The notes: generated by a model from the letters alone, not told the origin. DNA of 64,000 nucleotides from Rhopalosiphum padi (GCF_020882245.1 NC_083598.1:34075858-34139857); one strand, 5' to 3'. Counted from the stretch's first letter, positions 13,771 to 28,365 are shown. Translations and numbers: made by a program.

Positions 13771-16214
13771 TAATATTGTAGTGTGTCATCATTGATGGTA
13801 CGCTATATCTGTGTCGACTGTAAATTGTCTGACTTCCTGTATCGATATCAAAACAATAATATATAATTCCAATAAACTCGAGGATCTATAAATATTAAAT
13901 ACCTACTTATATAGTGTTGTTTTAAATCAAATCTGTTCAAAAGCGTAGGTGTTCGAGGGGAACTGCTATTAAGGCCCAGCGCGTATATAACTATAAATAA
14001 ATATTCTCCTGAAAAGAATACATTCCTCTTTATTCGTCCTTATTAGGACAAATTATGTAGGAGACAAGAAACATTGATAATGGCATTTCTTATGAATGGG
14101 AAAATACCAATATTAACGATTCATAACTTCATATCGTCATATCATATTATCACATACCTACAATCTGCAGATTACTGTTTAAAAACCTTAAGAGGATTCC
14201 TCACAGATTCCAATACACGTTCCAATATACTGACTAAGTTTTACTTTGGTAATAATTTTGAAAACATATTAAAAATTAGAATTTATTAATATAACTCATT
14301 AATCTATTTTGAATACTTTAACAGGAAGTGAGGTAATCGTTACTCGATCTCATGCAGGTTTCATAAACTCACAAAACTCCTAAGATTGAAATTATTACAT
14401 GGCGAAATGTAAATAATAGACTTACCTAAACGAGTTCTAACATACCAACTTGAGTTTTACGTTGATAATAAATTTGAAAACAGATTTTATTTTGCCGTTA
14501 TGTAAACTTAGACCTGAACTTTGGACCTGGAGCCACATTTTTTAATTTTATGTTCTTAAAAAGAAAAATCTCACTTGAAATTTAAAAAAAAAACTTTGTA
14601 TTCTTATAAAAATATCAATGGAAAAAATAAAGTTTTAATATTTTTTTAAAATTCTCATGAAAGATTGAAAATAGGCTTCATCATAAATTCTAATATGTTT
14701 TTAAAATTATTATTGAAGTATAATTCAAGTCAGCGTACGTAGGAACGCGTACATACTACATATATTATAGGGTATATTGTATACACTTTTGTAAGTCCTA
14801 CAATAAAGTTCCTTTATTAAAATTACAGTACCTAATTCAACATTTATCGATATTTATTTATTAGATTGAATACATTTTGAATATAGGTTTTAACTATGTT
14901 TTAGTTTTTATTATCATTTTTATCCACCTTTTATTTGTTTAAAAAAATATTGTACGATTTTTTAAAGTGACATAAAACAGATAGAATAGAAAATTGCTTT
15001 AAAATATATTTTAAGAAAGGTCTTATTTTAATTTCCTGGTGGTCTACAGACAAAAAGTAAGTTTTAATGTACAAAAGGTCCTCGTCGTGTGGGATCAACA
15101 ATCAGCAAGGAAACTTTTTTAAATAACCACAAAAATGTATTAACACTACAGGCTACAGCTACAAATACAACGACATATAACATACGTAAGTATATTGTAT
15201 ATAACATATCAACTATTAAGCTTCGATCTTCACTTAGTATAATAGTATGGTTTTAATTTAAAAATAGGTAATAGACAGTAATGGACATAAATTATAAAAC
15301 AATATTTACATAGTTATACTGTTATAAGTATTTATTGTTGAATATAGACAAGTTATATAGTTCCATATTCCAGAGTATATCGAGATTATTATAACCAACA
15401 TGTTTCTATTATTTTCGTCACAACGTTATAAGAAATAAATAGATATGGTTATAGAAGTACAAAAATAATTATTTACTAGCTTTAACTAGGTGACTATATA
15501 TATGCATAGTGCAAACGCATAACAATTTAAAAAAATTACAATCTTTAAGAATTAATAATTATGAATGTATCATGTACTTCATTACTTCATATTAATAAAT
15601 ATTGAACTAATTAATATTAACTTACACTTAGGTAGTTTCGCATACGTTTAAAGAGGAATTACATATTTTAAAAAGCTTCTCTGACGTTTAACTCTTCCGT
15701 TTCCTACGATGGAAGTACAAGGATATCTAGTTCTAGTGCTGATTAAGTTTGATGTTAGTGATTTGTGTCAAACAGGCGTAACTAAATAATAGATACATAA
15801 AAATGTATTTTTTTACCAGAAAAATATACTTATATTCAATTTCCATCATATAACAAAATTATGAAGGTAATTGTAGGTATATATAATTATATAATCGTGG
15901 GAACTCGTATAAAGTATAGTGATTTACTACTATAGTCAGAAGTCAACACACAGAATTTATACTGCATTATATTTTTGAATTGATATACCTACATTTTATA
16001 AATACCAAAACCAAAAGTATTATACTTACTATCTATTAGATATAGCTGAATGTGTGAAGTGATGTATGAATAATACAATTTGTGAAATTAATTAATATTA
16101 TTAACAATCTAATGAATACAATTTTCAAATAGATAAATGATATTGATATAGTTGATACCATGAACCAAATGTGGATTGTTATCAGAGTAATTAGTCATAA
16201 TTAGGAATTTTCCT
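13771..16214. other. AT-rich region, nothing recognisable
   Basis: No gene was seen. The small open frame 14074-14289 on the plus strand has no recognisable domain and AT-driven composition. Confidence 0.55.
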
Positions 16215-17064
16215 CGGTGGGAGCGGCGCAACCCATTTGCGCCCGAACTCATTTATCGTAGCCTATTTGCGCCCCAAATCATAGCCCATATGCGCCCAAT
16301 TTAGATCAGGTGAACATCGTGCAACGTTGCCATTTATTGAGTATATTGGCGTGTAACTATAAAATCTAAAATAATATTTGATCGTTTCCCAAGCTAATCC
16401 TCGACGCACCTCGCACCACAAATTGCGCTGAATCATTTCACAAGCACTTTAACTCCCAATTTTATTCACCACATCCTCCATTGACTAGTGTAATTGAAAA
16501 TTTAAAACTTATACAAGTAGAATCATATCTAAAAATAAATGAAATCAAGAAGGGTAAAATAAAACCACGACGTAAAGAGGAAAAAGAAAAAATACAACAT
16601 ACTTATGAAGCGTGGAATGAGTACAGAGGAAAACACTTAAATAAAATAGAATACTTAAAAAAAATTTCTTATAAATTTCGGGGAATCAATTTATAATAAC
16701 TGTATGATTATTTTAATATTATTATAATTTAATTATTTTTTGTGTTATTAACATTCTTATTATTGACTAATGTACCTATATTATTAATTTTGATTATTTT
16801 TGACAAAATAATAAATTTTTGATGCAATATAAATAATATATATGTATATATAATATGTATACTGTTTAGTATTTAACATTATTTTTAAAATTATTTCTTT
16901 TTTTTAATTTTGATTTTACATAGAATTGTATATTTTTAAACAACAACGGCAACGTTGCATGCAAAATGGGCGCATTTGGGCTATAAATCAGGGTGTTAAG
17001 TTTTTTATTTTGGACGCAAATGTCCATAACACTCGGGGCGCAAATGGGCTACAGCCGGTGGGAG
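16215..17064 (+). mobile_element. Mutator-like (MULE) DNA transposon, internally deleted
   Basis: The element spans about 16224-17055 and is flanked on both sides by the same 9 bp, cggtgggag (16215-16223 and 17056-17064). An 8-10 bp duplication is typical of Mutator-like insertions. The ends form long imperfect inverted repeats. Left has cccatttgcgccc, then agcccatatgcgccc; right, in reverse, has cccatttgcgccccgag, then agcccaaatgcgccc. Inside lies the C-terminal part of a MULE-type transposase in the same orientation. At about 830 bp with only a transposase tail, it is a deletion derivative and cannot mobilise itself. Confidence 0.8.
16391..16696 (+). pseudogene. MULE transposase C-terminal fragment
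   Basis: The frame is open from about 16391 to a TAA ending at 16696. It includes RTTNCAESFHKHFNSQFY, the segment found near the C-terminus of insect MULE transposases (a pattern of R-T-N-N-x-E-S-F-H, then F-Y-x-P-H-P). A Lys/Glu-rich tail follows, ending in ISYKFRGINL. There is no start codon and no upstream catalytic domain inside the element, so this is the undeleted 3' end of a once larger gene. The assignment rests on pattern recognition of the family. Confidence 0.7.
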
Positions 17065-20000
17065 GGGGATAAAAATATTTTTAGTGGAAAACTGTTAACT
17101 TAATATCAAAAAAAAAAAAAAAATAAATAAATAAAATCTTTAAACTCTATTAAAAACACAATTATTTATAATATTATAGTTAAAAAAATAAGGCTCTTGT
17201 GGGATCTATCTCCCTTCATCCCCGCTTAAATTACGCCCCTGATAGTTATAGGTAGTACTTGCGACGATAAAAAAATTTTAATACTATTTTATTTTTAAAT
17301 ATTATTATCTTATATGAATATACAAAATACATTGTATAGTTATAAAGTATAGATAAAAACACAGTTTTTTAAATTAAATTAATTTTTATTTACAGTTAGT
17401 TAATTCTTATTATATTAAACGTCGCTATCTTGAACTACATTGAAATCGACTTGAAACTACCATTACATAAATAGCGTTTTGCTCTCGATAACTCGAAATA
17501 AAATTAATCGTTTTTCATTATCTTGAATTGTGTATTTATATAATATTTTTATTACAGTACGTAACACAAAAAATTAAGCAGTAATACATTCAGTATAATG
17601 ATTGTGATTTCATGTGTTTGTAGTCATTCGTATAAACCTATAATATATAGTGAAAAGGAAAATAAGCATAAATTAAATATCCTTATACAATTAATTTTTA
17701 CATTATTACAAAAACAAAAGTAATATTAAACAAATTTTAAAGACTGATTCAAAAAAAAAATAAATCAATTAATTCATTAGGTTCTGTAGTTTATTGATAT
17801 ACTTATGTAGTATTAGTACTTAAAGTATTCAAATTATGCGTTTTAAGCATTCAAATTATTTGCCATTTTTTTTTTAAGAATTTTAATAAAATTATCTCGA
17901 AGTTTTTGATACTTCGAATTTATTCCTGTTACCCTTGAGATTTGTCATAACGAGAATCTATACTGAATTATATAATATAATTATCATAATCTATTAATCT
18001 AAATATTATATTAAAATTAATGTCCGTTATTTGGATAGAGCTTATAAACTTGAAAACAATTAAACCAATTGACACCATATTTTCAAACATATTTTTTGAA
18101 ACTTGAGAAGTGTTCATAGATTAATTTTTCAACTTCTAAAGGGTGAATCGCGAAAATCAAATAATTATTACGTAAACAATGGCAATTAATAAACAAGCAA
18201 TAATATAGAAAGGGGACTTTTCTATAATCTACATATTTAAAATATAAATAGCTTATAGACTACTCAATTTTAAAAATAGCAGATAAGTTATACTTTTAGA
18301 GGACAGTGCAAACATTGCATATACCGTATAGGTATATTACTTCGTAAGTATTTTAAATACTACTTACATAGTTTCATATATACTTATTACTTGGAAAGTT
18401 CATTTTTTTTCCGGATAAAGTCGGATTATATAGAATACCTACAGGTATAGGTACTTATCATACACGTAGAATGCTGCAAATATCCTCCCTAATTAATCTA
18501 TTACTCTACTAGTAGCTATATAAACTATAGGTAAGAAATTGCGCTGTACTCTATGTATATATATATATTTATATGTATAAAATATAAATGCACCTATTTA
18601 CATGAAAGATAGCAAGATTTTTTAAACTTTAAAAATTAACTAAAAATATCATTCTAACCATACCATTTTGTTATTAATGAATTAAAATTACTTATAATAC
18701 TATTTATAAATATATCAGTAAGTACCTATCTATCTATATATTAACAATATAAGTAATAAGCATTAGGCACCTACCTACTCAGGTATATATTACTATACTA
18801 TAATATATTAGTACCTACACTACATATATTCATGTAGATATCTAAATTGTGTATATTTATTGATCTATTGTTTTTCTTTTAAGTATTAATATTATTTAAT
18901 TATTGGCGATAATGCATTGGTATTGTTTTTAATATATTTTAATATATGTTATTTTTATTAATGTTTAACCAAAATAAATATACTATTTGGTATATACCTA
19001 CTAATAATATTTAAACTAATTATCTGAATATAATATTTAAGCTTTTGCAATTAGTCATGATAATAATTTCCCCTCATTTTTAATTCATCAATTAATAAAT
19101 ATACTTTTTATACCTACTAAGAACTATTAAATTTAAGCCTAAGTTAATGCAAATACATACATATTTTTGTAGCATGAGTGCATGATTATATAAGCATTGG
19201 AGACATTGGAGTATTTATAATAATGTATCAAGTATATGGAGTGCGTTTAAATTAATAAAAAAAATCATTCTTAAATTCTAAAATACCTATATAAATTGTT
19301 TTATTCCTACAATATTTTAAACTGCAGTGTGTAAAAAAAAATCATCAATTTGATAAAAAATTTCTTTTAAAAGTAACATGATATAATTTAAATTTATAAA
19401 CAAATAAAATTTAGATATTTTTATAGTCATTGGATAATAATTATTATTCATTAAAATTTACTTCGATACATAATTCAAGAAGTATTTTTTTAAACTATAA
19501 ATTATGATTTATAATTATACAATGTATAATGTAATAAAACTATAAAGTAAATAAGTAAATAATAATGAGGAGATTGAAGAGTAGTTATTGGCTTATTATT
19601 GCACAATTGGCATACCATTTACATTACATTTTATGAGTGACGTGTGCATATATATTGAACTTGGCCGTCATCAGGGACACTGCACTTCTAGACTCTAGTT
19701 CTAATGAACCATTATTAAGAGGACATCGCACTAATGAGATGTGAATATTTTCCTATGCACATGCAACACTTCAAAAAACTATTTTTGCAGCTATGTGTCA
19801 TAAAGATCGATCATACACAAGAACTTAAAAATACTGTTTCGATAAAATCATCATATTTAATCATATCATAATATACCTATTATAGTTTTTAGATTCTGAA
19901 TAAATATACAAGATACATGTTTGCAACTCTCCTTTAAGCATAGAGCTTGTTTTGGGGGGTATATAAGTTTGAGTTCAATACATTATGAATAGTAAGATAA

Positions 20001-20930
20001 AAAAAAAATAATTATAATATAAGTAAATCTTTTAGATAATTTAAGCAAAGAATATAATAATAATTTTCATTTACACATTTTTAACATATTTATAACAAAT
20101 CAATAAATGAGAAATCTTAAGTTTAAAAAAATGATTTAAACATGCAAACATTTTTAAAGTTATGAATATTAATATTAAGCTGTCTACATATTCGAGTAGC
20201 TGCGGATTTAGAGCTTTTTAGACCAAAGTTGTTTTTTTAAAAATAGGTAGGTACATAAATGTTAATGTTTCTTTTTGTAACGTGTATTTATATAAGAGTA
20301 ATTTACCTTGGTTTGATTATGCTTAAACTTGTAAAAACTTAAAATTATATGTCTAAGATATAATTTATAAATACATAGAACGTTAAACTCTAAATAAATA
20401 GAACTATTACAATAATACATAGGTTAATACAAAAATTGTATTAACCTATTAAGGGTGATTTTTATTCTATAAGTATGAGAGTCATATGGTTGTCCCCAGA
20501 TACAAATACTATAACATACAATAGATTGAACTAAGGTTAAAAATAGTAAGCGTTTTATATTAACACGAGCTGTTCCGTCACGGCATTGCCCGTGTATTAT
20601 GGTTGCGTTAATAATGTGTGAAGCTTACGTCGATCAAACGGTTTTCAAAGTCTATTCGAATAAATACGTGTTTTACAGTCGCAAGATGCAATGGAATTGA
20701 AATACGTCAGACGGCAGCGGCATTATTATTAAGAATGTACTATTATATATTTATTAGTTTAATAAAAAATTCCAGTCGACTCTATCCAATAGTTGCATGT
20801 ATTTTTATGACTCCTCAAAGGAAAAACATATTCTCATTTTTCTCAGTATAACTTTATCAAAATGTGTGGCAACCCCTGGACTCTAAAGTAATCTATTTGC
20901 TTTTTTTTTTTTATCCATTTAGTAATTTAG
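17065..20930. other. AT-rich region, nothing recognisable
   Basis: No gene or structured RNA was recognised. A short GC-richer stretch at 17195-17240 (ccttcatccccgcttaaatt acgcccct) looks like the end of an old mobile element. The 20618-20851 open frame on the plus strand matches nothing I know. Confidence 0.55.
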
Positions 20931-21265
20931 TCATCAACGCCCAGACCGAACCGCTGGGTCTAGAGATTTGACATTTTGTACAGGAGGTTATGTCTAATTA
21001 CCAAGGATACGTTTTTTTTTTAATATATATATATTTTTAGTATCCTAGCGCAAAGTAGCAACCGCTTAGAAGAAATAACAAACAATTATTAAACAATTAA
21101 AAAAATACATAATATATCTATAGCTAAATATAAAAAAAACCCTTTTACCCCCTTAGAGGTCAAATTTTGAAAAATCCTTTCTTAATGCACCCTTAAATTG
21201 CTTAAGGAACCTCTGTACAAAATTTCAAGTCTCTAGACCCAGCGATTCGGTTTGGGCGTTGATGA
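20931..21265. mobile_element. MITE with about 55-bp terminal inverted repeats
   Basis: The left arm begins tcatcaacgcccagaccgaa, continues through cgctgggtctagaga and ends near tttgtacag at about 20982. The right arm, read in reverse from 21265, gives tcatcaacgcccaaaccgaa, then cgctgggtctagaga, then tttgtacag. The arms are about 90% identical and enclose about 230 bp of AT-rich sequence with no open frame. The family is unknown, and I could not settle a target duplication. Confidence 0.8.
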
Positions 21266-21589
21266 GTGAATAGGGGCGGTCTCCTATATATGTATATCAG
21301 TAGGTATATAACTAGATTAAAAATAAACCTAACATCATGAAAAATATAAAAACAATTTTCAACTGTATTCGTTAAGTTATTTATGTGAATATCCTATTTG
21401 AGTCTACTATCGATTGTTATGCCTATAAGTACTTGATACTGTTAACCTGTTCTAATATATTGCAATTTTTATCATGATTTTTCATAAATAGGGATCTTAG
21501 GATAAATAAGGATAAGGTCTTTAGGATATAAAATTGGATCTAGTTTGTATTTTAGAGAGGTTAAACTTAAAAATTCTCAGAACTTATTT

Positions 21590-22260
21590 TTATAATTGAG
21601 AAAAACAAACAAAAAATTAAGGAAAATTGGAACTTTCACGCAAATCCAATTTTTAAATCAATTTTTTTTTATATATAACTTAAAAACAAATAACCATTAT
21701 AGATACTTGTAACTTTTACTAAATTATAATTCAAGTTTATATTATTGTTTTCTATTCATAATAAAAGTTTAAAAATATTTGGATTTTTATTTTTATAAAT
21801 GTCGATTAAAAATTATTTGCTGACTAGAAAAGCTTGAACATTTAATACAAAGCTCCTCATACATTTTCAATTTCTTAATTAAGAAGTATCAAACATCAAT
21901 AGTCACAATACTTTTTTATAAGCGTTTAAAAATTAGAATTTTGACAAAATTCATACAAATCACGAAAATTAGTAAATTATTTTGTAGTTAGAAGTTCATA
22001 AAAAAATTTGTTTCTATACCAAAGATTTAATTTAAGAAAAGGTTATACATTAGTTGCTCAACCTTTATGTGAAATAAAAAATTCTACTGAATAACCAAAT
22101 CAATTTTTTATGAGCATTTCAAGTTCAAATGTTTATACGACATTCGATATCACCCGTAAAATAATTATTTCTCCTCAAACAATTTTTGATATTTTATAGT
22201 ATTTCAAATAATAATAATAATAGATACTTGACATTTTTACAAAATGTATATTTAATCATT
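21590..22260. repeat. Diverged repeat related to 23.7-24.45 kb
   Basis: This block contains, in order, tttcacgcaaatccaattt, a T-rich tract, aacttaaaaacaaataacca, and agatacttgtaac. The block near 23.77 kb has tttttacgcataatcaattt, a T-rich tract, aactcaaaaacgaatcattg, and aaatacttgaaat at the same spacing. The two are therefore copies of one dispersed non-coding repeat in the same orientation. Boundaries are approximate. Confidence 0.5.
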
Positions 22261-23699
22261 TTAATTATACGATCAAATTTTAAAATATTTTTATTTCTTT
22301 TTGGGTTATTTATTTAGGCATAAGAAATTTTCAATTTTAAAAAAATATTTATATGTTAACAATTTCGACCTTGAATAAAAGTAGTGTAATACCTGAAAAT
22401 AATGTAAAAAGTGCACCTACCTATTTAGTATTTAGCATTATACAATGTAGTTCTTCCCAATAGTGCATGCCATGTGTGTGTGTGAAACTAGTAACTACTG
22501 TGATTTCATTTTTAATTATTTATTGTTGATGTGACTGGCGACAAATCTGAAATGTCTTATACAAAGTGAAGTCAAGACTTCTTAATAATACGCGTTATAG
22601 TAAACATAATAATATTACAATAACATACCTATTATATTACCAATATTATCTTCATTACAATTATAGGTAATATTAGACAAATATTATCTATATGTCGTAG
22701 GCCATATATAATATATATTATAAACACATAAGAATCATAAGATTCGAAATAAAATTGATTAAATTACAATATTTATAGTAATATATTACTATTTAAATAT
22801 AAATAATATATAATAAGTATCAGTATTACCGCATATTATTATAAATTTTAGTAGATGCTTATCACGGTATAATAGCAACATTATGAATATTTATGATGAT
22901 ATGCGTTGCATACATGTGCGCGAACTGCATTTTAGTATTTTTTATTTGACTTCGGATAATTGATGTACTTATGTACGAGTAGTGAGTACCGAGTATACCA
23001 TTAAACCCATGTGTTTAGTTTATAAATATTAAATGTATGTAGTTAATATTTTTATCTAGTTGGTACACGTGAAAGTGAAACGTAGGTAAGTACTACTTAT
23101 TGCATGATTTAATACACATTGTAGACCTTGACATTGAAGAACCTCTCCTACGAATAAAAATGTTTTGGCGTGAATTTAAAAACAAAATACATCGTTAGAA
23201 AATATTTGTTCAATCGATTAATTCGTAAGATAAATCGATTGGCAAATATATAATTATTATTAAAATATGTAGGTACAAAGTGGAAATTTAATGTATCTAC
23301 CTTAAATATATGTAGTATAGGTATTAGGTGTATAGATAGTGTATGTTGTATTGGTATGAGTATTGAGTATATCTTAATAACCAGTGTTTTACTTAGAACA
23401 ATTAACAAAAATATTTATTTTATTTTACATATCTAATAATTCAGACGATATATAAAAAATAACTTCATATTATGCATATTCTATCAAGACAAAATTGTAA
23501 ATGCCTATATGGCTATATTATCATCAGACTTGAATTTCGGAAATGCGATCACGAGTAACTCTAAAAACGACAATATCAAAGGGGTGATAAATATTAACTG
23601 GTAATAAGTTGATTTCATATTTTTAGAATAGTTCTTTGATTTTTGACTTCAGTCCCGATTCGAAAAGAAAAGTGAATTTAGTTGGTACTTTGGGGGGTT

Positions 23700-24450
23700 A
23701 AAAGTAAAAAATGTTCAGTAGTTTTCAAAAGCGTCAGGAAAAACCCTAAAAAGTAACCGAAAAACGAGAATTTTTACGCATAATCAATTTTCGACAAAAT
23801 CGATTTTTTTATTTTGATGTAACTCAAAAACGAATCATTGTAAATACTTGAAATTTTCTCCTAATTTTTATATTACCTAGCGATATCTATATCTATTTAC
23901 GATTCAAAATATTTTGAATTTTATTAAGCTATTTATAGATAATTGAAATTTTCGATTTTTTTACGTTTTTTTTTTTTTTTGAAATACTGATAAAAAAAAT
24001 TTGACATTCCAAAAAATCTTTAAAATTTAATACAAGGTTTATAATAAGTTGTACCTATCATAGTAAATAAAAAATAAAAATTCGTTAGTCATATTTACGA
24101 AATATGTCAAAATCGCAAAAATTTGCAATGAATTTTGAAGTTGAAAATTCATACAATTTTTGTAATTTAGACCTAACGTTAAAAAACCCATTACAAGGTT
24201 CTGAAGGTTCTCCATAATTTTTTCTTCAAATAAGAATAACTGTAAAAAAAACTTCAGCGTCAATGTAAAAAAAATTGTATATTTGTATGTGTGTATGAAA
24301 TTAAATTTTTTACGAAATCGCATAAAATAATGATATATCCTATAACGATTTAAAATATTTGTTATTATTCAAAAAATATAAGTCGTAGAAACTTGAAACT
24401 TTCACCATTAGTTGAGAAAAATAAATTACAATTTAAATTTAGGTACCTAC
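23700..24450. repeat. Diverged repeat, second copy
   Basis: This is the partner of the block at about 21.6 kb, sharing the same ordered motifs. It begins after a distinctive ttggtactttggggggttaa near 23680. The open frame 24039-24323 on the minus strand lies inside the repeat and looks like chance. Confidence 0.5.
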
Positions 24451-26236
24451 CTAATAATATAATATAATATCCTAGACTAACAAATCATCTCCATTCTCCG
24501 TTCAAAATCGTTTTTCGTATACAGTGATACCTATACCTATCATTGCATTCAAATTTAACACATCCATTATAGTGACCTACTCTCCACCTCTACTATACTA
24601 CAGAGCGATACCCAATTGCCCATCTTTTTTTTTCATCGAAGAAATTATTAGAATAGGTAGTTAATCGTTTTTTAAATACTTTGATGATTAGGCACCATTA
24701 GTTAAATATTACTAGAGATTAAAATATTAAATACATATATTTTATCTAATATGGAATTATGGACATAAAAGCATGATAAATCTATAGAAATATCTATAAA
24801 ACAATTATATTATAAATATGTATAATTTAATACCTAAACAATATATTTTTTTTACGACTGGCTGATATGGGTAAATTAAATGCTTGCCGTTAGGTATTTT
24901 ATACAACTCTTTCAACTTACCACTTAGATAGTCATCTGATTTCCCATTTCAGCTGTTTAGCACATGCCTAATTGAACCATTTAAAGTATTCCAAAAATTA
25001 TGAAATAGCAATTCAATATATTCACTACACTGACTTACTCAATAACGAGGTAAATACACTCAAAACCTAAACTTAACTACAGACCACGGTTTTTTAATTT
25101 AAATTTTTAAAAATAAATCTTTATATATATAATTAGTTATTAATTAACTTATTTAGACAAAAATACAAAATGTTCTACACTTCTTCCAACTACAACTTTG
25201 AACGTTTTAAAATAATTTATCATACCAATAGTACCTTTTTAATTAAAACAATCATAAATACATCCAATTTAACAATGGTAAATTTCTGCATAAATACATT
25301 CTAACCTAATTTATTTAAGATCTTGCATTTTAATACAAATTACAAAAAAAAAGTTGTAAGATCAATACCTATGTTGTATGTGTGTCATACTGTCATATAT
25401 AAAATACTATGAACTTTATTGTAAGCTAGTTAGATATTCCAGAGGACTGAGTCCAGTATAGATATTCAAAACAATACTATAAAGTTAATTATTTTAATCA
25501 GTATTCAGTTATCAATGTTACAAAATTAAATTATTGTTAAAAATATCTAGGATTATTGGTAAATACATCAATGTACCTAATTTTATTAACTAAAATTTTC
25601 ATAGATTTTTTATAAGTTTTTAAAGTCATTTTTACTAAATATAACTTTTGGATAATTAACACATAAATATTACAATATATAATTATGTTATTTTTTTATA
25701 AGTAGTAAAAAAATATAAAAATTAATTAATTAACTGTAAGGTTATTTATTAAATAGTAAATAGGTATCATAGACATTAAAATAATGCATTATTAAGTCTA
25801 ATATGCAAATGTATCTAACTACTCATATATTAAAGATCAATATAATATATTACATACATTTCTAAGTATCATAATATTTATAACAAAATGTCTCATGTAT
25901 TAATAATTAATATTCTTATATTATTACGTTATGATAATAATATAGCACTGTAGTATAACACTATGAATAGTAGAAATATTGTATGAAATTGTTTAGTGCA
26001 ACAAATGTACCATTTTTAATTATGTTTGTTATGGAAAAAACATCACAAAAAAAACTAATATTATTTCAAATATTTTCATTAGTGATCAGTTTTATGTGTA
26101 AAAAAAATGTACATTTATATATATAAAAAAAAAATTTATATTCTTATAGGAATTTTAATTATAGGCAACACAATGAGCATGTTTTCTATAGACTAAACAT
26201 GTATAACTTAAATTAAATTTAGGTAAATTGATTAAT
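24451..26236. other. AT-rich intergenic region
   Basis: No exon was seen. This region lies downstream of the minus-strand SSB gene and must contain its 3' untranslated region. I could not identify the poly(A) site with confidence. Confidence 0.5.
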
Positions 26237-28189
26237 TTAATTTTTGGAATTAAAAAATATAATATCATCAGCAGCAATTGATGTAGTTGTTCGAGGAGTA
26301 CCAGATTCGTCTTTCAATTCACCATAGATTAATCGCCCACTAATATGCACACGTTGACCTTTTTGTAGGTAATTATATACAGTGTCACGTAATCCCGGTC
26401 TGAATACAACAATACGGTGCCAGTCAGTTTTTTGAGTGCTTTCTAAAAATAATTATAATTGAAATATTAAAGAGGCGATAAATTAAATATATATTAATTG
26501 TATTGCCTTCATTATTGTTGATATAATTTTGATGTGTAGCCAATGAAAATACAACAACTGGATGTTCTTCTGTGCCACGTTTTTGTGGATCTGCACCAAC
26601 TCGACCCAAAAGTGTGACTTTATTTATCGCTAAATAAAATAAATAACAAAAAATGATATATATTTGATTTATAATTAAAAGTAAACTTACTCTTTTCAAC
26701 TTTGATAGGTTGTGGTGCTTGTTGTGTATAATTGTAGCGAAAAAATTCATGTCTAATTTTACTCCTTATAATACTGAAGAAAAACTAAAAAATAAAAATT
26801 AGTTTACAAATAAATTAATGTGGTTATTAAAAAAAAAAAAATGCAATACTTATTAATGCAAACAATTATTTAAGAATATTTATATCAATTGACACAATAG
26901 GTTAATACCTATAATAAGTTGGTACATCCAATACAGTATTACAATTAAATAGTATAATTAAAGTAGTCATTTCATTACTGTACTCTAATATAGTATTATA
27001 ATTAAAAATCAATATCATTCAACACCAATTATATATATTATAATAAACTTGTGAATGTGAATTGTATTGTTTCTAATTATGCAAATTTAACATCTGAATA
27101 TATACAAATACATTGATGATATAAATCATATTTAATTGTAAAATAATGATAAAATTAAAATCATGTGTAATGGTGGTAGGTAGATGTATATATTTTTTGG
27201 AAAAAATTTGTATGGAATGACTCTCATCAAAAAATGTAATTTTCAAAGCAAATATTTAGAGGATTATAAAACACTATATTAAACAAATATAGGCATGAAA
27301 CAAGAATCAAATAAAAATAAGTATTAAATAGACAATAAATGGTAAAAAGATTATGGATAGAGTAATTACTAATCATATTTCTTTTATAATTAAACATATT
27401 TTTTCCTCATGCTTTGTCTGCTGAATTTTGGTTAATCAGGTTTACATTTGTAATTTGCTTGAATTGTTAAATCAAGATTATCTTATCCATCAGTGTTATA
27501 AAATTATACTAGATATTAGATCAGTAAATTTATTACTTAAAATATTAGGATTCTCAAATAATGTTTTTTCCTAGCAATAATTGTCAACACATTATAATTT
27601 AAAGAATAAAATTTAACTAGATTAATATATAAAATACATTTCTTGGCACTTAATATAATAATACATATTTAAGAGTTTAAAAATTAAAATAGGTAACTTA
27701 GTATTTATTTTAAAATTATAATATATGACATGAATATCCAATAGTAAAATAAGTATTATTTATCTTCTAGTCAATAGGATATACATTTTATTTAAAAAAA
27801 ATTATTAAATTAATATAATCAAAATTACATTGTATACTTATCAAAATTATCAAGTTACTATTGTTAAGTATTGGTACATTAGTCATAAATAACAACCATT
27901 TTAACCAAAGAACAAACAAACAATAGATGTATATGTTAATTTTTAAGATAAAATTTGAATTAACATTACATTGAAATGGTTAATATTGTTGTACTATGTA
28001 AATCCTTCCCTCCTCTTCCCCTAAAACTATATTACACATTTATACAACCTTACTATAATTATATATTTTAAGAACTGCTATATCGATAATGCTATTTTCA
28101 ACTTACAATAAAAAAAACAAAATTTAAAGTTTTAAATGAAAATAAGTTTCTAATCAATTTACCTTTGTTCTTAACTTTGATTTATTCAT
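26237..28189 (-). CDS. SSBP1: Mitochondrial single-stranded DNA-binding protein
   Basis: Four exons on the minus strand: 28189-28163, 26784-26691, 26629-26507 and 26442-26237. All junctions are in phase and give 149 residues with a TAA stop, a normal length for animal mtSSB. The Lys/Arg-rich, acid-poor first 40 residues look like a mitochondrial import signal. The OB-fold follows. TINKVTLLGRVGADP (residues 41-55) and WHRIVVFRPGLRDT (from residue 89) align closely with insect and human mtSSB, and the end IAADDIIFF is also typical. The protein coats single-stranded mtDNA as a tetramer at the replication fork beside Twinkle helicase and polymerase gamma. The first intron is long (about 1.38 kb). 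The last intron (64 bp) uses a GC donor, GAAG|GCAATA; no GT alternative keeps the conserved protein. The start is the ATG giving the basic leader. Confidence 0.9.
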
Positions 28190-28365
28190 TTTCTTTTTTG
28201 TATTATATATACTTATTACTGAAGTATTCTTCTTGTTGACGTCAAACGACAGTGATTAGCTGCAATACACACAATAGAAATAAATTATATTTATATTGTC
28301 AAGTAATTATATTTTTAAATTAAGATATATGTAATAAACCAATGTGTTAAATTAAATTGGAAATA

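Noticed and set aside
26424..26750. Single long frame for mitochondrial SSB starting MNFFATIIHNK
   Set aside because: It reads through two introns. Splicing gives the conserved mtSSB sequence, whereas this frame carries intron-derived Ile/Tyr-rich segments.
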